Below, one piece after another: positions 38,806-50,490 of a stretch of DNA of 64,000 nucleotides; positions within the stretch are counted from its first letter, which is position 1; each line of letters begins with the position of its first letter. Under the pieces are notes generated by a model. That model did not search any database and was not told the DNA's origin. It saw nothing but the letters and a program-made list of their open reading frames with translations. The stretch is from Siniperca chuatsi. Taxonomy: Eukaryota > Chordata > Actinopteri > Centrarchiformes > Sinipercidae. The stretch is taken from positions 8,056,862 through 8,120,861 of the forward strand of contig NC_058048.1 in assembly GCF_020085105.1 (NCBI RefSeq), read 5' to 3'. A program made the position numbers and the translations under genes.

Positions 38806-41800
38806 CTGGTAAGACCTACAATGCTCCTCAGCGGACTCCCCCCGCTGCTGAAAGTAACAGCCAGCATGGACGCACACTCTTCAGCGTAGAAGGGCATCTT
38901 GCCTTTCTCATCGACCGCTCCTGCAACAACACACACACCACACACACCACATTTGTTATTTATGGCACTATGCGCACATATCCACAGCCAAAACACAGGT
39001 GAATTTACAGAGGCACACACTCACACACCTGAGAGACAATGTGTCTTACCGACTGTGATGGTGTAGATGGAGTTGGCGTATCCATCATAGTTGCAGTTGT
39101 CATTGTATTGACCTCCATTGCCACTGGCAACCACAAAGATGCTGCCGAAGCCTTGTCTGCCTGCAATCACCCCGTGCTGCAGCGCCGCCTGTGGAGGAAA
39201 AAATAAATCATGCTGTCTTATACTTTATACAATCAAGAAACCAAAACAAAATCAACCAAGTGAAAGCACTGTTTTTCTACATGCCTACTCCTCTGTAATT
39301 GATTTGTTGCAGTGTACTGCCCCCTGCAGGACAAAAACAGGGCTCCACACAAACTTCACAAAAGTCTTTCTCTTACCTTGCCCAGGGGATGGGGTCCATC
39401 CACAGTGTGCCCGTCATCATCTGGACCCCAACTAGAGAAGACAAGAGTCTAAATAAGAATCCAAGCAAGACTTTCACAATATGATATACTGGCATAGTAA
39501 AACATTACACTAAATTACATAGGAAATGCAGATATTAAATTGCAAGTAAACAAACACAGGTTGTCAAAGGCTTGTGGAAGCAAGAGACAAAAAGAGACAA
39601 ATCTGCGATATTTCACTGTATATAAAAGCCACATTCCTAATGTAAAACCCTAATAGGACGAGAAAGACACATGTTTGTTACCTGCAGCTGTAGATGTCGT
39701 TGACCTGGTAGTGCTTGTTGAAGGCTATGGCCTCCAAGCTGTCTGTCAGTGGGCCGTCCAGCACTCTAATACCTAAAGAGAAAACAACAAGCGAGAGATG
39801 TTTCACCACAAACATTTACCCAAAGTTTTAGCTTCTGTCTCAAGGGTCCTTAACACTGGGACATCCAAGTTTTAAATACCAGTTCCAAATTAAATTCTCT
39901 TCTCTGTACCTGCCACCTTGCTGCCGTAGGCCACCCCTACGGCACAGAAGCTGTTGTTGGGAACAGCTGCAATCTCTCCGGCACATCGCGTCCCGTGGTG
40001 GTTGTCGCTGCGGATGTCTGGGTGAGGCATGGGGTCTGGGTCATTGGAGTTCAGGTCATAACTGCCCTCTGGACTCTGAGAGGGAAAAATTAGTAAAAAA
40101 TGTCAAAAATATTGTTGGATTCTATTCAGACTAGGAGCAGTAGTGACACAATCAGAAAGAAAACTTCGACTACTATGTGAAACTCTTAACAACACAGTCA
40201 CTGTGCTTAGTACTAAATTTGAATAGAATTAGTTTTAAGCAATATCACCTTTTCTGCCTTTTCTACTTTTTACATTTTCTTCCTGGTTGCTGCTGCCATA
40301 AACTGTAAGCTGTGTATACAGTGCGAAACGCTGCCTCCTCTTTACTGTGACTTTCTCTTTAGTTTAGAAGTTTTCTCTGCTCTAGAAAGTGCACTGCTCT
40401 GCTTAAAGGAAAAATGCAGGCGCAGCATTTTTTCTAGAGTAGATGCTTTATGTATGGCTTGCAGGTAAAAAGACACTAGCAGATTGACAAATAGTAGTGA
40501 GCACAGTCCCGCTAGCAAACATCCCAACGATTTCTTTCTTTTATTGTTTTCAAATATTTATAGTCCATTGATGATAAAATGGAACCACTGTTAGTTTTGA
40601 CTTACATAGTTGGGATGGATGTCCTGGTGGGTGTGTTCCACCCCATCATCTACCACCACCACCGTGACTCCTCGGCCAGTGATGTTGCGCTCCCACACTC
40701 CTGTTACGTTGATGTCCATACCCTTATTGAGTTCATTGTGCTGCAAGAACAAGCAGAGTAAGGAAAGGTTGGGGTAATATAAAGGGGAGGAGGAGAAAAG
40801 GTACAGGATTAAAAAGGCAAGACAAGGAAGTAAAAAGAGAGCATAGTGTGAAGCAAAAGTGTAAAACTGCACTTTGGTTGCATACCAGTATCTATAGTCC
40901 TCAACTGCTTTTTGACTGTATGAAAGTCTCCATCTGTAGTTAACCAAACCTCTCCAGCCAATTAAAGGCAGCAGAATAGAACTGTGTTCTATCTAGCACT
41001 TTCACCAACTGACTATGCTCCAATAGACTTGCTGCATCAATGCATTGACCAAATAATTGGTTGGATGAACCAGAATTTTCTTCTATTAAATAAAGACAAA
41101 ACTGAGATCATTGTCTCTGGTGCTAAACAAGAAAGGCTAAAAGTGAAGGCTCATATTAACTCCATTTTTTTCAGAAGTCAGAAATCTTAGCGTTCTTAAT
41201 GATTCCAATCTCAATTTTAACAGCCATATCAAGTCAATAACAAAGTCAGCCTATGTCACTTAAAAAATATAGCAAGACTTCATGCCTTCATCTCAGGTAG
41301 GTTAGACTGCTGTAATGGTCTTCTTCTCAGGTAGCTTCAACTCATTCAGAATGCCGCTGCTAGAGTTCTCACAAAGACTAAGAAAGCTGAACACATTACA
41401 CCAATTCTCAGGTCTTTAGACTGGCTACCAGTCAGTTATATAACTGACTTTTATTGCTGGTTGCCTATAAATCCCTTCATGGCTTAGGGCCTAAATACAT
41501 TTCTGACCTACTTCTTCCATATGAACTCCCCAGGCCTCTTAGGTCATATGGAACAGGTCAGCTAACCGTTCAAAGAGACAGAACAAAACATGGTGAAGCT
41601 GCATTTACTATGCTGTCCACTGTTGGAACAAACTGCCAGAAGATCTCAGATTTGCACCAAATGTAACTACTTTTAAAAACAGGTTAAAGACCTTTATGTT
41701 CATTACTGCCTTATAACTGAAACTGCACTCTGTGTTAGATTTGAACCTTGAGTTGCCTCTGTGTATGAAATGTGCTATATAAATAAACTTGCCTTGCCTA

Positions 41801-44366
41801 TCTGCAGCTTCAAAAGTGCCACAATCACCCACAGTATTTACCTTGACTAAATCATCCACAACCAGTTCCAGGCTCCTGCTAAATAACCACACTCATATCT
41901 TCACTTCCGCAAACATCATCAACTAACAAAATAACATTTCCCACTTTATTTGTTGTGAATCATTGCATGTAGGAAATGTGACAACCTATTCTAATCCTGT
42001 AAACAGGATTATTTAACAGGACTATTATGGGGAATTTAGTCATTTCTTGCAGTCATGTAAGCGCCATTTTTGCAGCAGTGGCATGATTGTCACATGTAAA
42101 TGTAACCAAATCTAACTGAATGCAGCCTTATTAATTACTTGAGTAAAACTCTACAACATCATGTGTGGAAAACATGGTTATCAGACTACAAGTATATCCG
42201 CAAATATAAACTCAATTTAAAAAAGCACACCATCTAGCTTTGTGTCATATATTTATGCTTTGCTGCCTGCACCTCAGTCTCATTTTTGACAACAATATTA
42301 TTTCTCAAGAGAAGCTGTCTGCCCTCTTCTCTGCATTTGGTAGGTTGTTCTTACCATGCACCTGTGTATTTAGCCCAACTGTATAAAAGGCATAAGTAAT
42401 GTGACTGGCTGAAAATATAATGAGTAATAACCGCAACTCTCACTTATGTATTCCACTTCACCTAGTCCGTTATGCATACAGTATGCTGTGTATAAATAAA
42501 TGAAAATAGCCAGTGCGGCTGGATATACTCTTATTGTCCTTGCACACATGACCTAGTACATTGCATCTCGATTAAACAGAGTCTTCATTGGCAAATATCA
42601 AGAGTTTTTTATTTGGTACCACTTTCACTGAGCATCGCTCATCCCACTTGACGGTAAATCTTTGACAGTAACATTTAATGCTTTGGCTAGATAAATGCCC
42701 CATTCGCACAGGATTAACATGGGGGGGGTGGGGAATTAAATATTCACTCTGCTCCTCTATAATTTAAATAATCTTTCCAGACGGCATTTTATTCAACGGG
42801 AAATTACAGGATATGGTCTGTAACAGAATGGGACATTTGGCAGGACAAAGACAAAAGATAAAGTCAAAAGCCTCTCCAGGGGGGCGAGGGAGAGTTGAAG
42901 CCAGGGGAGGCGTGGAGGGAGAGTGATGGGGCAAAGATACTGTGTGAGATGAGTCAAAAATTGTACCCCTTCTTGGAGTCATAACTCCATAACACATAGA
43001 CATGACACATTATGATTTCACTCAGTGTGACTTATACTTCCAGAGTATATCATTATCTCTGATGTCCATTAAATTCCAGGAGGACCAGCAAGTTCACTGA
43101 AAAACAGTAGGTAACTGCGGCTGTAATTATTACTGTGGTGGGGGTAAAAAAAATAACCCACATTTGCTCACCGGATGGGATTTAAATCACTGACCAGCAA
43201 AGGCAATGCTGAAATCACCCCACCTCCCCTAGAGAAATAAATCCAATCTGAATGGGGCTAAAGTCTTGGTCTGTGCCTGTTCTTAAATGTTGCTCCTGCC
43301 AGCCACAGTGTACTCTCACTGATAATAAGAAAAGAAAATGAAAGCGCATAATGGCTCTGTGTAAAACAGGCTCCTGACTGGCTGTCTGTGAGTGAGCAAG
43401 ACAGTAACAAAGATACATAATAGTCTAGATTCTCACCAGGTGCCACTGTTTAGGGTAGCAGGGATCGTTGAAGGCCAATGATCTCTTAGAGCGGCTAAGC
43501 ACTCTCTCCTGGGAGTGCCACAGGACATGAGGGTGGGCTGCCAGGACATCACCAGGCTGGACACTCTTGCTCCAAACACCAGCCACAGATCCAGTTCCAG
43601 GCTTGACAGAACACATCAGGTAGTGGCCTTCCAGCTCTCCAATCTGGCCCTGGTTCTGCAGCCCAGCCTGCTCTGCTACCTGGGATGGAGAAAATAGTGA
43701 TGATAAGTACAAATTAAACTGGGACAATACTTCTAAAAATACTTTCCCTGACCTAGGCAACTTTATAACAGTTTAGATGAAACTTCAATGATCCTAGCGG
43801 AGAAATGGGCTTGTTGCAGAAAATAGGATACAAATGGAGAGCATTAAACATAAAGCAAAAAACTAAAACATATATTGAATTTTAAAAATCCAAATGACAG
43901 TGTTAGGCATACTTAGAGAAAGAAAACTGAATTAAAAGAAAACAGAGTCTCACAATCAGAACCAAGTAAATAAACATTGTAGCCCTCCTGAATTCTGTTT
44001 TATTTTGAAAATGTCAGCACAGAGAAATTAGTCCCTGAGCTTTGGGAAAATTCAAGGAGTGACACCCTATATAACGATTCAAATGTATCAGCAGAAAGTG
44101 TTCATTAAGTACTGTACCCTATCAGCTATCACATCCAGGTGCACAGAGCTCTGTTCACCATCTTCTTCCTCATGATGTGGGCCAGCGTGGAGCCGGACAG
44201 CCCAGGACTGACCCAGGCCGCAGGAGAGTGACCTCCAAGGCGAGGTAGGAGTGGAGGAAAAAAAGGGAATCGATGGAGCAACGGAGGGCAGGAGGGTCAG
44301 AAGCAAGAGGGTGGAGGAGGACAGAAAAAGGAGGAGCAGGAATGTGGGAAAATAGGGCTTTGCCAT
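28658..44366 (-). CDS. pcsk7: Proprotein convertase subtilisin/kexin type 7
   Basis: Sixteen coding exons read on the minus strand: 44366-44118, 43679-43437, 40740-40606, 40075-39910, 39772-39682, 39431-39377, 39188-39050, 38920-38820, 36695-36528, 35415-35311, 35180-35078, 31511-31355, 30292-30198, 30039-29937, 29686-29569 and 28930-28658. They total 766 aa (human 785) with no break. The protein has a hydrophobic signal, a prodomain ending in the furin-type site RSKR (residues 146-149), and a subtilase domain with Asp195 (VVDDGV), His236 (HHGTRC), oxyanion Asn337 (SGNGG) and Ser414 (GTSAAAP). A P-domain follows ([10 protein letters not shown]), then one membrane span (about residues 677-696) and a cytoplasmic tail. 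PCSK7 cleaves precursor proteins after basic residues in the trans-Golgi and endosomes. The tail is shorter and more divergent than in mammals. The gene converges on tagln. Confidence 0.97.
30346..31190 (-). mobile_element. 5'-truncated LINE in pcsk7 intron 12
   Basis: The minus strand codes C-terminal LINE ORF2 sequence with [29 protein letters not shown] and, after a frame break, [20 protein letters not shown]. The 3' end carries ATCAGAATCAGAAATACTTT and GATCCCCGAGGGGAAAG, the usual terminus of this fish LINE type. The reverse transcriptase core is missing. It lies in the same orientation as pcsk7, ending about 54 bp before the acceptor of exon 13. I place it in the broad jockey/CR1-related group. 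Confidence 0.75.
31541..31582. repeat. (TG)21 microsatellite before pcsk7 exon 12
   Basis: On the gene strand this is (CA)21, about 30 bases before the acceptor of exon 12. Confidence 0.9.
31583..35077. other. pcsk7: pcsk7 intron 11, mostly unremarkable
   Basis: The largest pcsk7 intron. It contains a purine-rich stretch (33050-33345), a possible retro-inserted 3' tail ending in AATAAAGATTTGT plus poly(A) (33690-33932), a (CA)n run (34521-34554) and a G/A-rich run (34740-34865). Positions 31600-33000 show nothing recognisable. Confidence 0.5.
34521..34554. repeat. (CA)17 microsatellite in pcsk7 intron 11
   Basis: A pure CA run on the + strand (TG on the gene strand), preceded by a C-rich CACGCACCCCCCC stretch. 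Confidence 0.9.
35505..35865. repeat. Dispersed vertebrate-type repeat with poly(T) in pcsk7 intron 9
   Basis: Both ends carry AATTAATTGATTAG- and CATCAATTAATCAGA-type words. Between them lie CACCTTGGGCATTTTTCTTA and CTTACATTTTATGGAC, a combination I recognise from a widespread non-coding repeat. A run of about 29 T lies at 35647-35675. Confidence 0.45.
35866..36527. other. pcsk7: Rest of pcsk7 intron 9, nothing recognised
   Basis: AT-rich intronic sequence between exon 10 (35415-35311) and exon 9 (36695-36528). No further feature seen. Confidence 0.5.
36696..38769. other. pcsk7: pcsk7 intron 8, nothing recognised
   Basis: About 2.1 kb of intronic sequence without a supported exon or recognised repeat, up to the (GT)n at its 5' splice site. 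Confidence 0.5.
38770..38804. repeat. (GT)17 microsatellite at the donor of pcsk7 exon 8
   Basis: On the gene strand this is (CA)n, starting about 15 bases past the GTAGGT donor of exon 8 (at 38819). Confidence 0.9.
40984..41800 (+). mobile_element. L2-type LINE 3' fragment in pcsk7 intron 2
   Basis: The + strand codes LINE ORF2 C-terminal pieces: [20 protein letters not shown], then CRNGLLL-like sequence, SLDWLPV-like sequence and [19 protein letters not shown]. It ends with GTGCTATATAAATAAACTTG, the usual L2 terminus. The frames are broken several times. It lies antisense to pcsk7 and is 5'-truncated. Confidence 0.75.
41801..43436. other. pcsk7: Rest of pcsk7 intron 2, nothing firm
   Basis: AT-rich, no supported exon. 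A G-run with GGGGGGGTGGGG lies near 42721. Confidence 0.5.
43680..44117. other. pcsk7: pcsk7 intron 1 of the coding part
   Basis: A 438-bp AT-rich intron between the signal-peptide exon and the prodomain exon. Nothing else seen. Confidence 0.6.
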
Positions 44367-44425
44367 GGCAACAGAGGGTGACACACAGGGTCAACCAGGC
44401 CAGCCTTCCTCATCTGAACAGCAAC
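44367..44425 (-). promoter_or_regulatory. pcsk7: pcsk7 5' UTR with an overlapping out-of-frame upstream ATG
   Basis: The start exon begins at 44425, behind a good pyrimidine tract and TCCAG acceptor. An ATG at 44413-44411 precedes the main ATG (44366-44364) by 47 bases in another frame. It reads through the main start before stopping. If transcripts begin upstream of it, this should lower initiation at the main ATG. Confidence 0.6.
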
Positions 44426-45887
44426 CTGGACGTGAGACAAAAGACAGAAAAGAAGGCCTTGTTAGTATTGAGGATAATCTGAGAATGAGTGGCTGGTTGC
44501 TTATCATCTGTGTGCTGCATTCAGAGGCCACTTATTAAATTCACAGTATCACACTAACTGGACGACAGTTCAGAGAGCTGTGGCTACAGCACATTTGACT
44601 AACACTGTGTGGTTACATCAAAGTTCCTGCACATACTACTGTGAAGAGGCTTTTACAGATGAATGCTATTCTATTAGCACTGTTAGGCTAGAAAATTAAA
44701 TAATAGAACACAAGCAAATACCTCTGAGTACAAATGTAACATCAAAACATCACTTAATTTCCCTACCATAGCCTTGTTTTAACATGAAAAGGTGGAGAAT
44801 GAAAAATGAAAAAATGAAAAAAAAGTCTACCTAGAAAGAAAAGCGCAGCTGGATTAACTTGTTAGGGGTGTGTGTGTGTACTGTCACTCCCAAGAACAGT
44901 ACACACAGCAAATTATACATGGCGGATTCATTATTTGTCCAGACACTCTGAAACACTACCTGGCCCCCAGGTTTTCTGTCTGTCAATTAATGAGGGCAGT
45001 TTAATTAAACCCAGCTTTATTTTTGGATATGCACCATGTGAGCCTGAGGGTCTGGGGCCCCAAGGCAGTTGCCCGCTTTGGCCGGTTGTTTTTACCAGTA
45101 ACATTGTATTACTAAAATGACAATCATTTTTTTCTTAAATATGGATGTATGACATACAGTGAATGAGGATTTCTATGCTAAAAGTAGTTAAGTAGTGGAT
45201 ATAATTTGTTGACCAGAGGGCCCGAGACACCCACCTTGTTTAATTGTCCTTGAGCAAAACACCGAACCCCTGCCAGCTGCTCTGTAACTGTTAGTCAAAT
45301 ATCTGTCCACATTATAAAGGATATATAATACGTCCATATCAAAAATGTTAGATAGAAATGTTATCAACAGATCCCGCTTCAAACATTAACATTAACAACA
45401 ATAGCTAAGATTTTAATGACATTCAGCTGCTTAAATTCAGCGTCCTTTTATGTGACATATAGCGAAACCACCTGAAATGTGTTAGAATTTGCTGCCTTTG
45501 CTATAATCAAACCTGTTAGCTCTCGGGTCATCTAATGTTAGCTAGCTCTCAATTTTGCTGAGTGCTTGGTTTTTATTTAGCCAGTAGGTCAGCTAGCTAT
45601 TTGGGCAGCTAGCTCAGGTTAGTAATGTAATGAATGCGACTGTGCCACTAACGTAACTAACTAACGTTACAGCTATGATAAAATAAATAAACCAGTATTA
45701 ACTGAAAACAACAGAATAAAGGCAGAACAACTTAGAGTGGGACTCGAGTTTCAACCGAAGCATTGCTGTCATAGTAAGTTAGCTAGTGTCCTGACGCTAA
45801 CTATTGAGATCGCTGTTCTTTAGTGAATTAAGACAGTATGAATCAGTAGCCATGATAATTTATTGCTATTATACAGTTATATCTTAC
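44426..45887. other. pcsk7: pcsk7 5' UTR intron
   Basis: About 1.5 kb between the non-coding first exon and the start exon. A possible decayed SINE scrap lies at 45235-45285 (TGTCCTTGAGCAAAACACCG). The rest is AT-rich with GCTAGCT-type words. Confidence 0.45.
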
Positions 45888-46045
45888 CTTTCCACTGAAC
45901 TTGTTTTTTCTCATCTATTACTTGTGAAATGTGTGAGTAACGTTGAGCTTGTCATCTCATTTCCGTAACACACAAGTCACAACCTAAACGTACTACGTCA
46001 TGCAGCTGTCGCGCAACCATCGTGCGTGCCATCTGATTGGTCCAG
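45888..46045 (-). promoter_or_regulatory. pcsk7: Probable pcsk7 first exon and promoter
   Basis: A clean minus-strand donor (AAAG|GTAAGA) ends a likely non-coding exon at 45888. Upstream on the minus strand lie a TGACGTA CRE-like site (46000-45994) and a CCAAT box (46040-46036). The intervening CpG-containing stretch (CGTGCGTGCC, GTCGCGC) fits a housekeeping-type promoter. The start point is not determined. Confidence 0.5.
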
Positions 46046-47344
46046 ATCCATAGTGGACTAGAGGTACTGCACCCAGTCACATAATACATCTGTGGTCTGA
46101 ACTGCTGTAGGGCAATTCGCTTCTTTGCACTATTACTACTATCATTACTACTACTTTGTGTGTATTTGTGTGTGTTTAACCTTTTGATCATAAAAGGTAT
46201 AGACAGAATTAGTTATTAACAGCACAGGGACTCAAGGGTAGAGAAACAGCAAGCACAAATAGTGGCAACGGCAGCTAGGAATTGGCACTTCCGGTGGGAG
46301 CCTGAGCTGACCTGCCACGGTTGCATATATATATATCAGGTCAGCGGCAGCTGCCACAAACAAAAGATGCTTCATGTTACAGTAGTTAAGTAATGCTGTA
46401 TTGTATGATCAAGCAACAGACAATACCTTCATATGATGTAGCTTATGTGAAAGGCTAAATTGCATTAATACAGTTGTTTATGTTTACTGTTTTAGTATTT
46501 CCTGCTGCAAACTGTTTTGTAGTGTTTCTCAGGGACTCCACAATTTATTATTTTTTATTTTTGGATTAAAAAAATACTTATAATTACCAGGTTTATATTC
46601 AGCTCCATTGTTATTCCTTTACATGCATGCAATGCATATAAAATAATAAATCTGCCACAATTTCGTCACTGGTGCACTATCTGTGAGGATATTTAGCTAT
46701 ATCCAGGAGTTTTTGAAACACTTGAGAAACTTTTTAGTCGTATTATTCAATAGCTCAGCAGATGCATATCAGCAAACATCAGCAAATGGGTGCTGTTTGA
46801 CATGCATAGTAAAACAAAACCAGTACCAATAGAATGTTACAGTCTTTTACAGTAAAATAAAGTTTATAAAACTAAAAGTGAATACAACGTGACAGTGAAA
46901 CCAACATTAAAAGAAGAGTCACAATTAAAACCATTAAGTGATAACATTTTTTAAAGTCTACAGTGGGAGTCATGTATATTATGGATTATAATTTTTAAAA
47001 AAACAAGGTTAAAGTCTTTCTCTGTTGAGTTTAAACCAGTGATTAAAAGGTCTCTACAAGAAACATATTTTGGCAGAATATCAACTATCAAGCCTGATGA
47101 AAAATAAAATATATAAACTCAGATTAACTGGAAACCAAAGCAGAGACTTCACAACATGTGTGTGCTCTTGTGCTTGCTCTAGTTGAAACTGTAGCAGCAG
47201 CATGATTATGTACCACTTGTAACTAGTAACCTTGGAGGACACCTACTTGAAAATGCTGCTAAAAAATTAAACGTTTAACTAGTTAGCCAGAGAGGCACTA
47301 AATTGCAAATTTGGATAGTTGCTTCACTTTCAGTACAATTTACT
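46046..47344. other. Intergenic between pcsk7 and a LINE, nothing recognised
   Basis: AT-rich. A short imperfect palindrome with an ATATATATAT centre lies near 46300-46350. In human, RNF214 would occupy the pcsk7-bace1 interval; I see no exon of it. Confidence 0.5.
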
Positions 47345-50300
47345 TCATTTGATCAGAATAATTCAATTCAATTGAATTTTATTTATATCGTACTCTATAA
47401 TATTATTTACAGAGACCCAACAAATCCCACCATGAGCAAGCATTTGGCGACAGTGGCAAGAAACAACTTCCTTTAAGAGGCAGAAACCTTGGACAGAACC
47501 AGACTCAATGGCAGAAATAGTAATGCCATCTGTATATAATGTCCATAGTACCACTTGTAAAATATTTTCACAATATTGGTATCCTGCATTTATGCTCATA
47601 CTTTATATCCTGCACTTGCTTATTGCACTTCTGGTTAGACCGAAACTGCATTTCGTTGCCTTGTACTTGTACATGTGTAATGACAATAAAGTTGAATCTA
47701 ATCTAAAAAGTACCTGCTGAAAACGACAGAGAGAGGAGAGAAACGAGAAAGCACAGAACTACAGGAGAGAGGGGATGTCGAGTTAGTAACATGCAGTAAT
47801 GGTATAAAAATGCATACAGATGGAGAGGGAGAGTGTTCAAGTCGGGTAATAAGGTATTATGAGATCTTCAAGATACGATGGTGCCTGACCATTAAGAGCT
47901 TTGTAGGTGAGGAGAAGGATTTTAAATTCTATTCTGGATTTTACAGGGAGCCAGTGCAGAGAAGCTAATATGGGAGAAAGAAGGCAGTCCTTGAAGTGTG
48001 TTTCATGTGGGAGTTAAAGGATAAATCCTGATCTTACGGTGCTGCTGGAGGCCAGGGCAATGCCATCTAGAGTAACTATATCTTTAGATAATGTGTCTCG
48101 GAGGTTTTTGGGGCTAAGTATAATAACTTCAGTTTTGTCTGAGTTTAACATCAGAAAATTGCAGGTCATCCAGGTCTTTATGTCCTTAAGGCATGCTTGA
48201 AGTTTAGCTAACTGATTAGTTTCAACTGGCTTTATCGATAGATATAATTGGGTATCATCCGCATAACAATGAAAGTTTATGGAGTGTTTCCTAATAATAT
48301 TGCCTAGAGGAAGCATATATAAGGTGAATAGAATCGGTCCAAGCACAGAACCTTGTGGAACTCGGTGACTAACTTTGGCGTGCACGGAGGACTCACCGTT
48401 AACATGTACAAACTGAGATCGATCTAATAGATAGGATTCAAACCAGCTTAGTGCGGTTCCTTTAATGCCAATTACATGTTCCAGTCTCTGTTATAGGATG
48501 AGATGGTCAATGGTGTCGAATGAAGCACTAAGATCTAACAAGACAAGTACAGAGACAAGTCCATGGTCTGATGCTATGATGCACTCTAAATCCTGACTGA
48601 AAATCCTCAAATAAACTATTGTTATTTAGAAAGTCACACAACTGATTGATGACTACTTTCTCAAGGATCTTAGAGAGAACGGGAAGGTTAGATATAGGTT
48701 TATAGTTGGCTAAAACCCCTGGATAAAGAGTGGGCATTGTAAGAAGCGGTTTAATTACAACTACTTTAAAGGATTGTGGTGCATAGCCTGTTAATGAAGA
48801 CAGATTGATCATATCCAGTAGCAAAGTGCTAACTAAGGGTAAAACGTTTTTTAGGCAGTCTAGTTGGAATGGGGTCTAAGAGACAGGTTGATGGCTTAGA
48901 TGAATCAATCATCAAAGTTAGTTGAAGAAGGTCGATAGGACCGAAGCAGTCAAAATATAGATCAGGTTTTACAGTTGTTTCTAAGGTTCCTGTGTTTGAA
49001 GGCAAGTCGGCACCAGTTGAAGGCAGGGTGTGATGATTTTTTTCTCTAATAGTTCAAATTTTATTATTAAAGAAACTCATGAAGTAGTTACTACTGTGGG
49101 CTATAGGAATCCATTGTTCAATAGAGCTGTGATTCTCTGTTAGCCTGGCTACAGTGCTGAAAAGAAACCTGGGGTTGTTTTCATTTTCCTCCATTAATGA
49201 TGAGTAGTAAGCTGTTCTGGCATTACAGAGGGGCTTCCAGTAGGTTTTAAGACTATCTTGCCAGACTAAATGAGATTCTTCCTGGTTGTTGGAACGCTAT
49301 TTCCTTTGAAGTTTTAGCGATTTTTGCTTTAATTTGTAGGTTTGGGGGTTATACCATGGAGCTAACCTTCTTTGTTTTATTATCTTCTTTTTTAGAGGGG
49401 CGATAGAATCGAGTGTCGTTCACAGTGAACCTGCAGCACTATCAGCAAGATGGTCAATTTGGGAAGTGCTGCAATTTGCATAAGAATCCTCTGTTATATT
49501 GAGACATAACATTGAATTAAATGCAGATGGAATCGCGTCCAGTAATAGCAGTTCAAAAGTTATTAAATAATGGTCTCATAATGAAGGATTCTGTGGAAAG
49601 ACTATTAAATGTTCAATTTCAATGCTGTATATCAGAACAAGGTTGAGGGTGTGGTTAAAACAGTGAGTGGGTTTATGTATACTTTGACAAAAGCCAATCG
49701 AATCTAATAATGATATAAACGCAGTACTAAGGCTATCATTATCAACGTCCACATGAATATTGATATCACCTACAATAATTACTTTATCTGTTTTAAGGAC
49801 TAAACTTGATAAAAACTCTGAGAATTCAGATAAAAACTCAGAATAAGGACCAGGAGCACGGCACTCTATAACAAATAGAATTGGCTGTTTTCCGGGTTGG
49901 GTGTGAACGACTAAGAACAAGGCTTTCAAATGAGTTATAATTTAGCTTAGGTTTAGGGTTGATTAATAAGTTTGTGTTGAAGATGGCTTCAACTCCACCT
50001 CCTTGGCCAGTGCCTCGAGGAATGTGAGCATTAATATGACTGGGCGGAGTGGATTCATTTAGGCTGACATATTTTTCATGACCCAGCCAGGTCTCAGTAA
50101 GACAAAATAAGTCAATATGATACTCTGATATTAAATCGTTCACTAGTACAGCTTTAGATGACAGAGATCTGATGTTTAAGAGTCCACATTTAATTCTCCT
50201 ATTTTGTTGTGCTATTTCAGCATTTTTGTTTAGGTTTTTATGTATAACTCCTCTTCTGTTAACTTTTGGTTTTATTAATTTAAGTGGTCGGGGGGCAGAC

Positions 50301-50490
50301 ACCGTCATGAAGCATGTAGGACTGCAACTCCTGGTCTCAACTCTGAGTTGTCATGGTTTAATCCTCCCAGTATCAATATTGCTTTACATGGTGTCATGGT
50401 CAGTTAACCGAATTCATGTAAAGCGGGAAGACACTTTTTCTGGTCCCAGCTTTTCAGATTTGTTCCTTATTTCTCAAACACTGTAAATTC
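47345..50490 (-). mobile_element. L2-type LINE, long but broken copy
   Basis: On the minus strand the order is that of an L2 element. The endonuclease comes first (50308 to about 49576, with [22 protein letters not shown], then KVIIVGDINIHVD). Next is the reverse transcriptase (48824-48528 with KPISNLPVLSKILEKVV; 48385-48014 with [12 protein letters not shown] and [10 protein letters not shown]). The C-terminal part (about 47990-47830) carries LASLHWLPVKSRIEFKIL-like sequence in shifted frame. A 3' UTR ends in ATTTATATCGTACTC-type sequence. Several frame breaks and at least one internal loss make it inactive. A second LINE tail is inserted at 47505-47705. Confidence 0.8.
47505..47705 (+). mobile_element. 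LINE 3' tail nested in the L2 copy
   Basis: The + strand sequence ending GACCGAAACTGCATTTCGTT and then CAATAAAGTTGAATCTAATC is the typical end of another fish non-LTR element. It interrupts the 3' UTR of the surrounding L2 in the opposite orientation, so it inserted later. Confidence 0.6.

Noticed and set aside
45235-45285. Possible SINE fragment (GTCCTTGAGCAAAACACCGA)
   Set aside because: Too short and without A or B box, so mentioned only as a scrap in the pcsk7 5' UTR intron.
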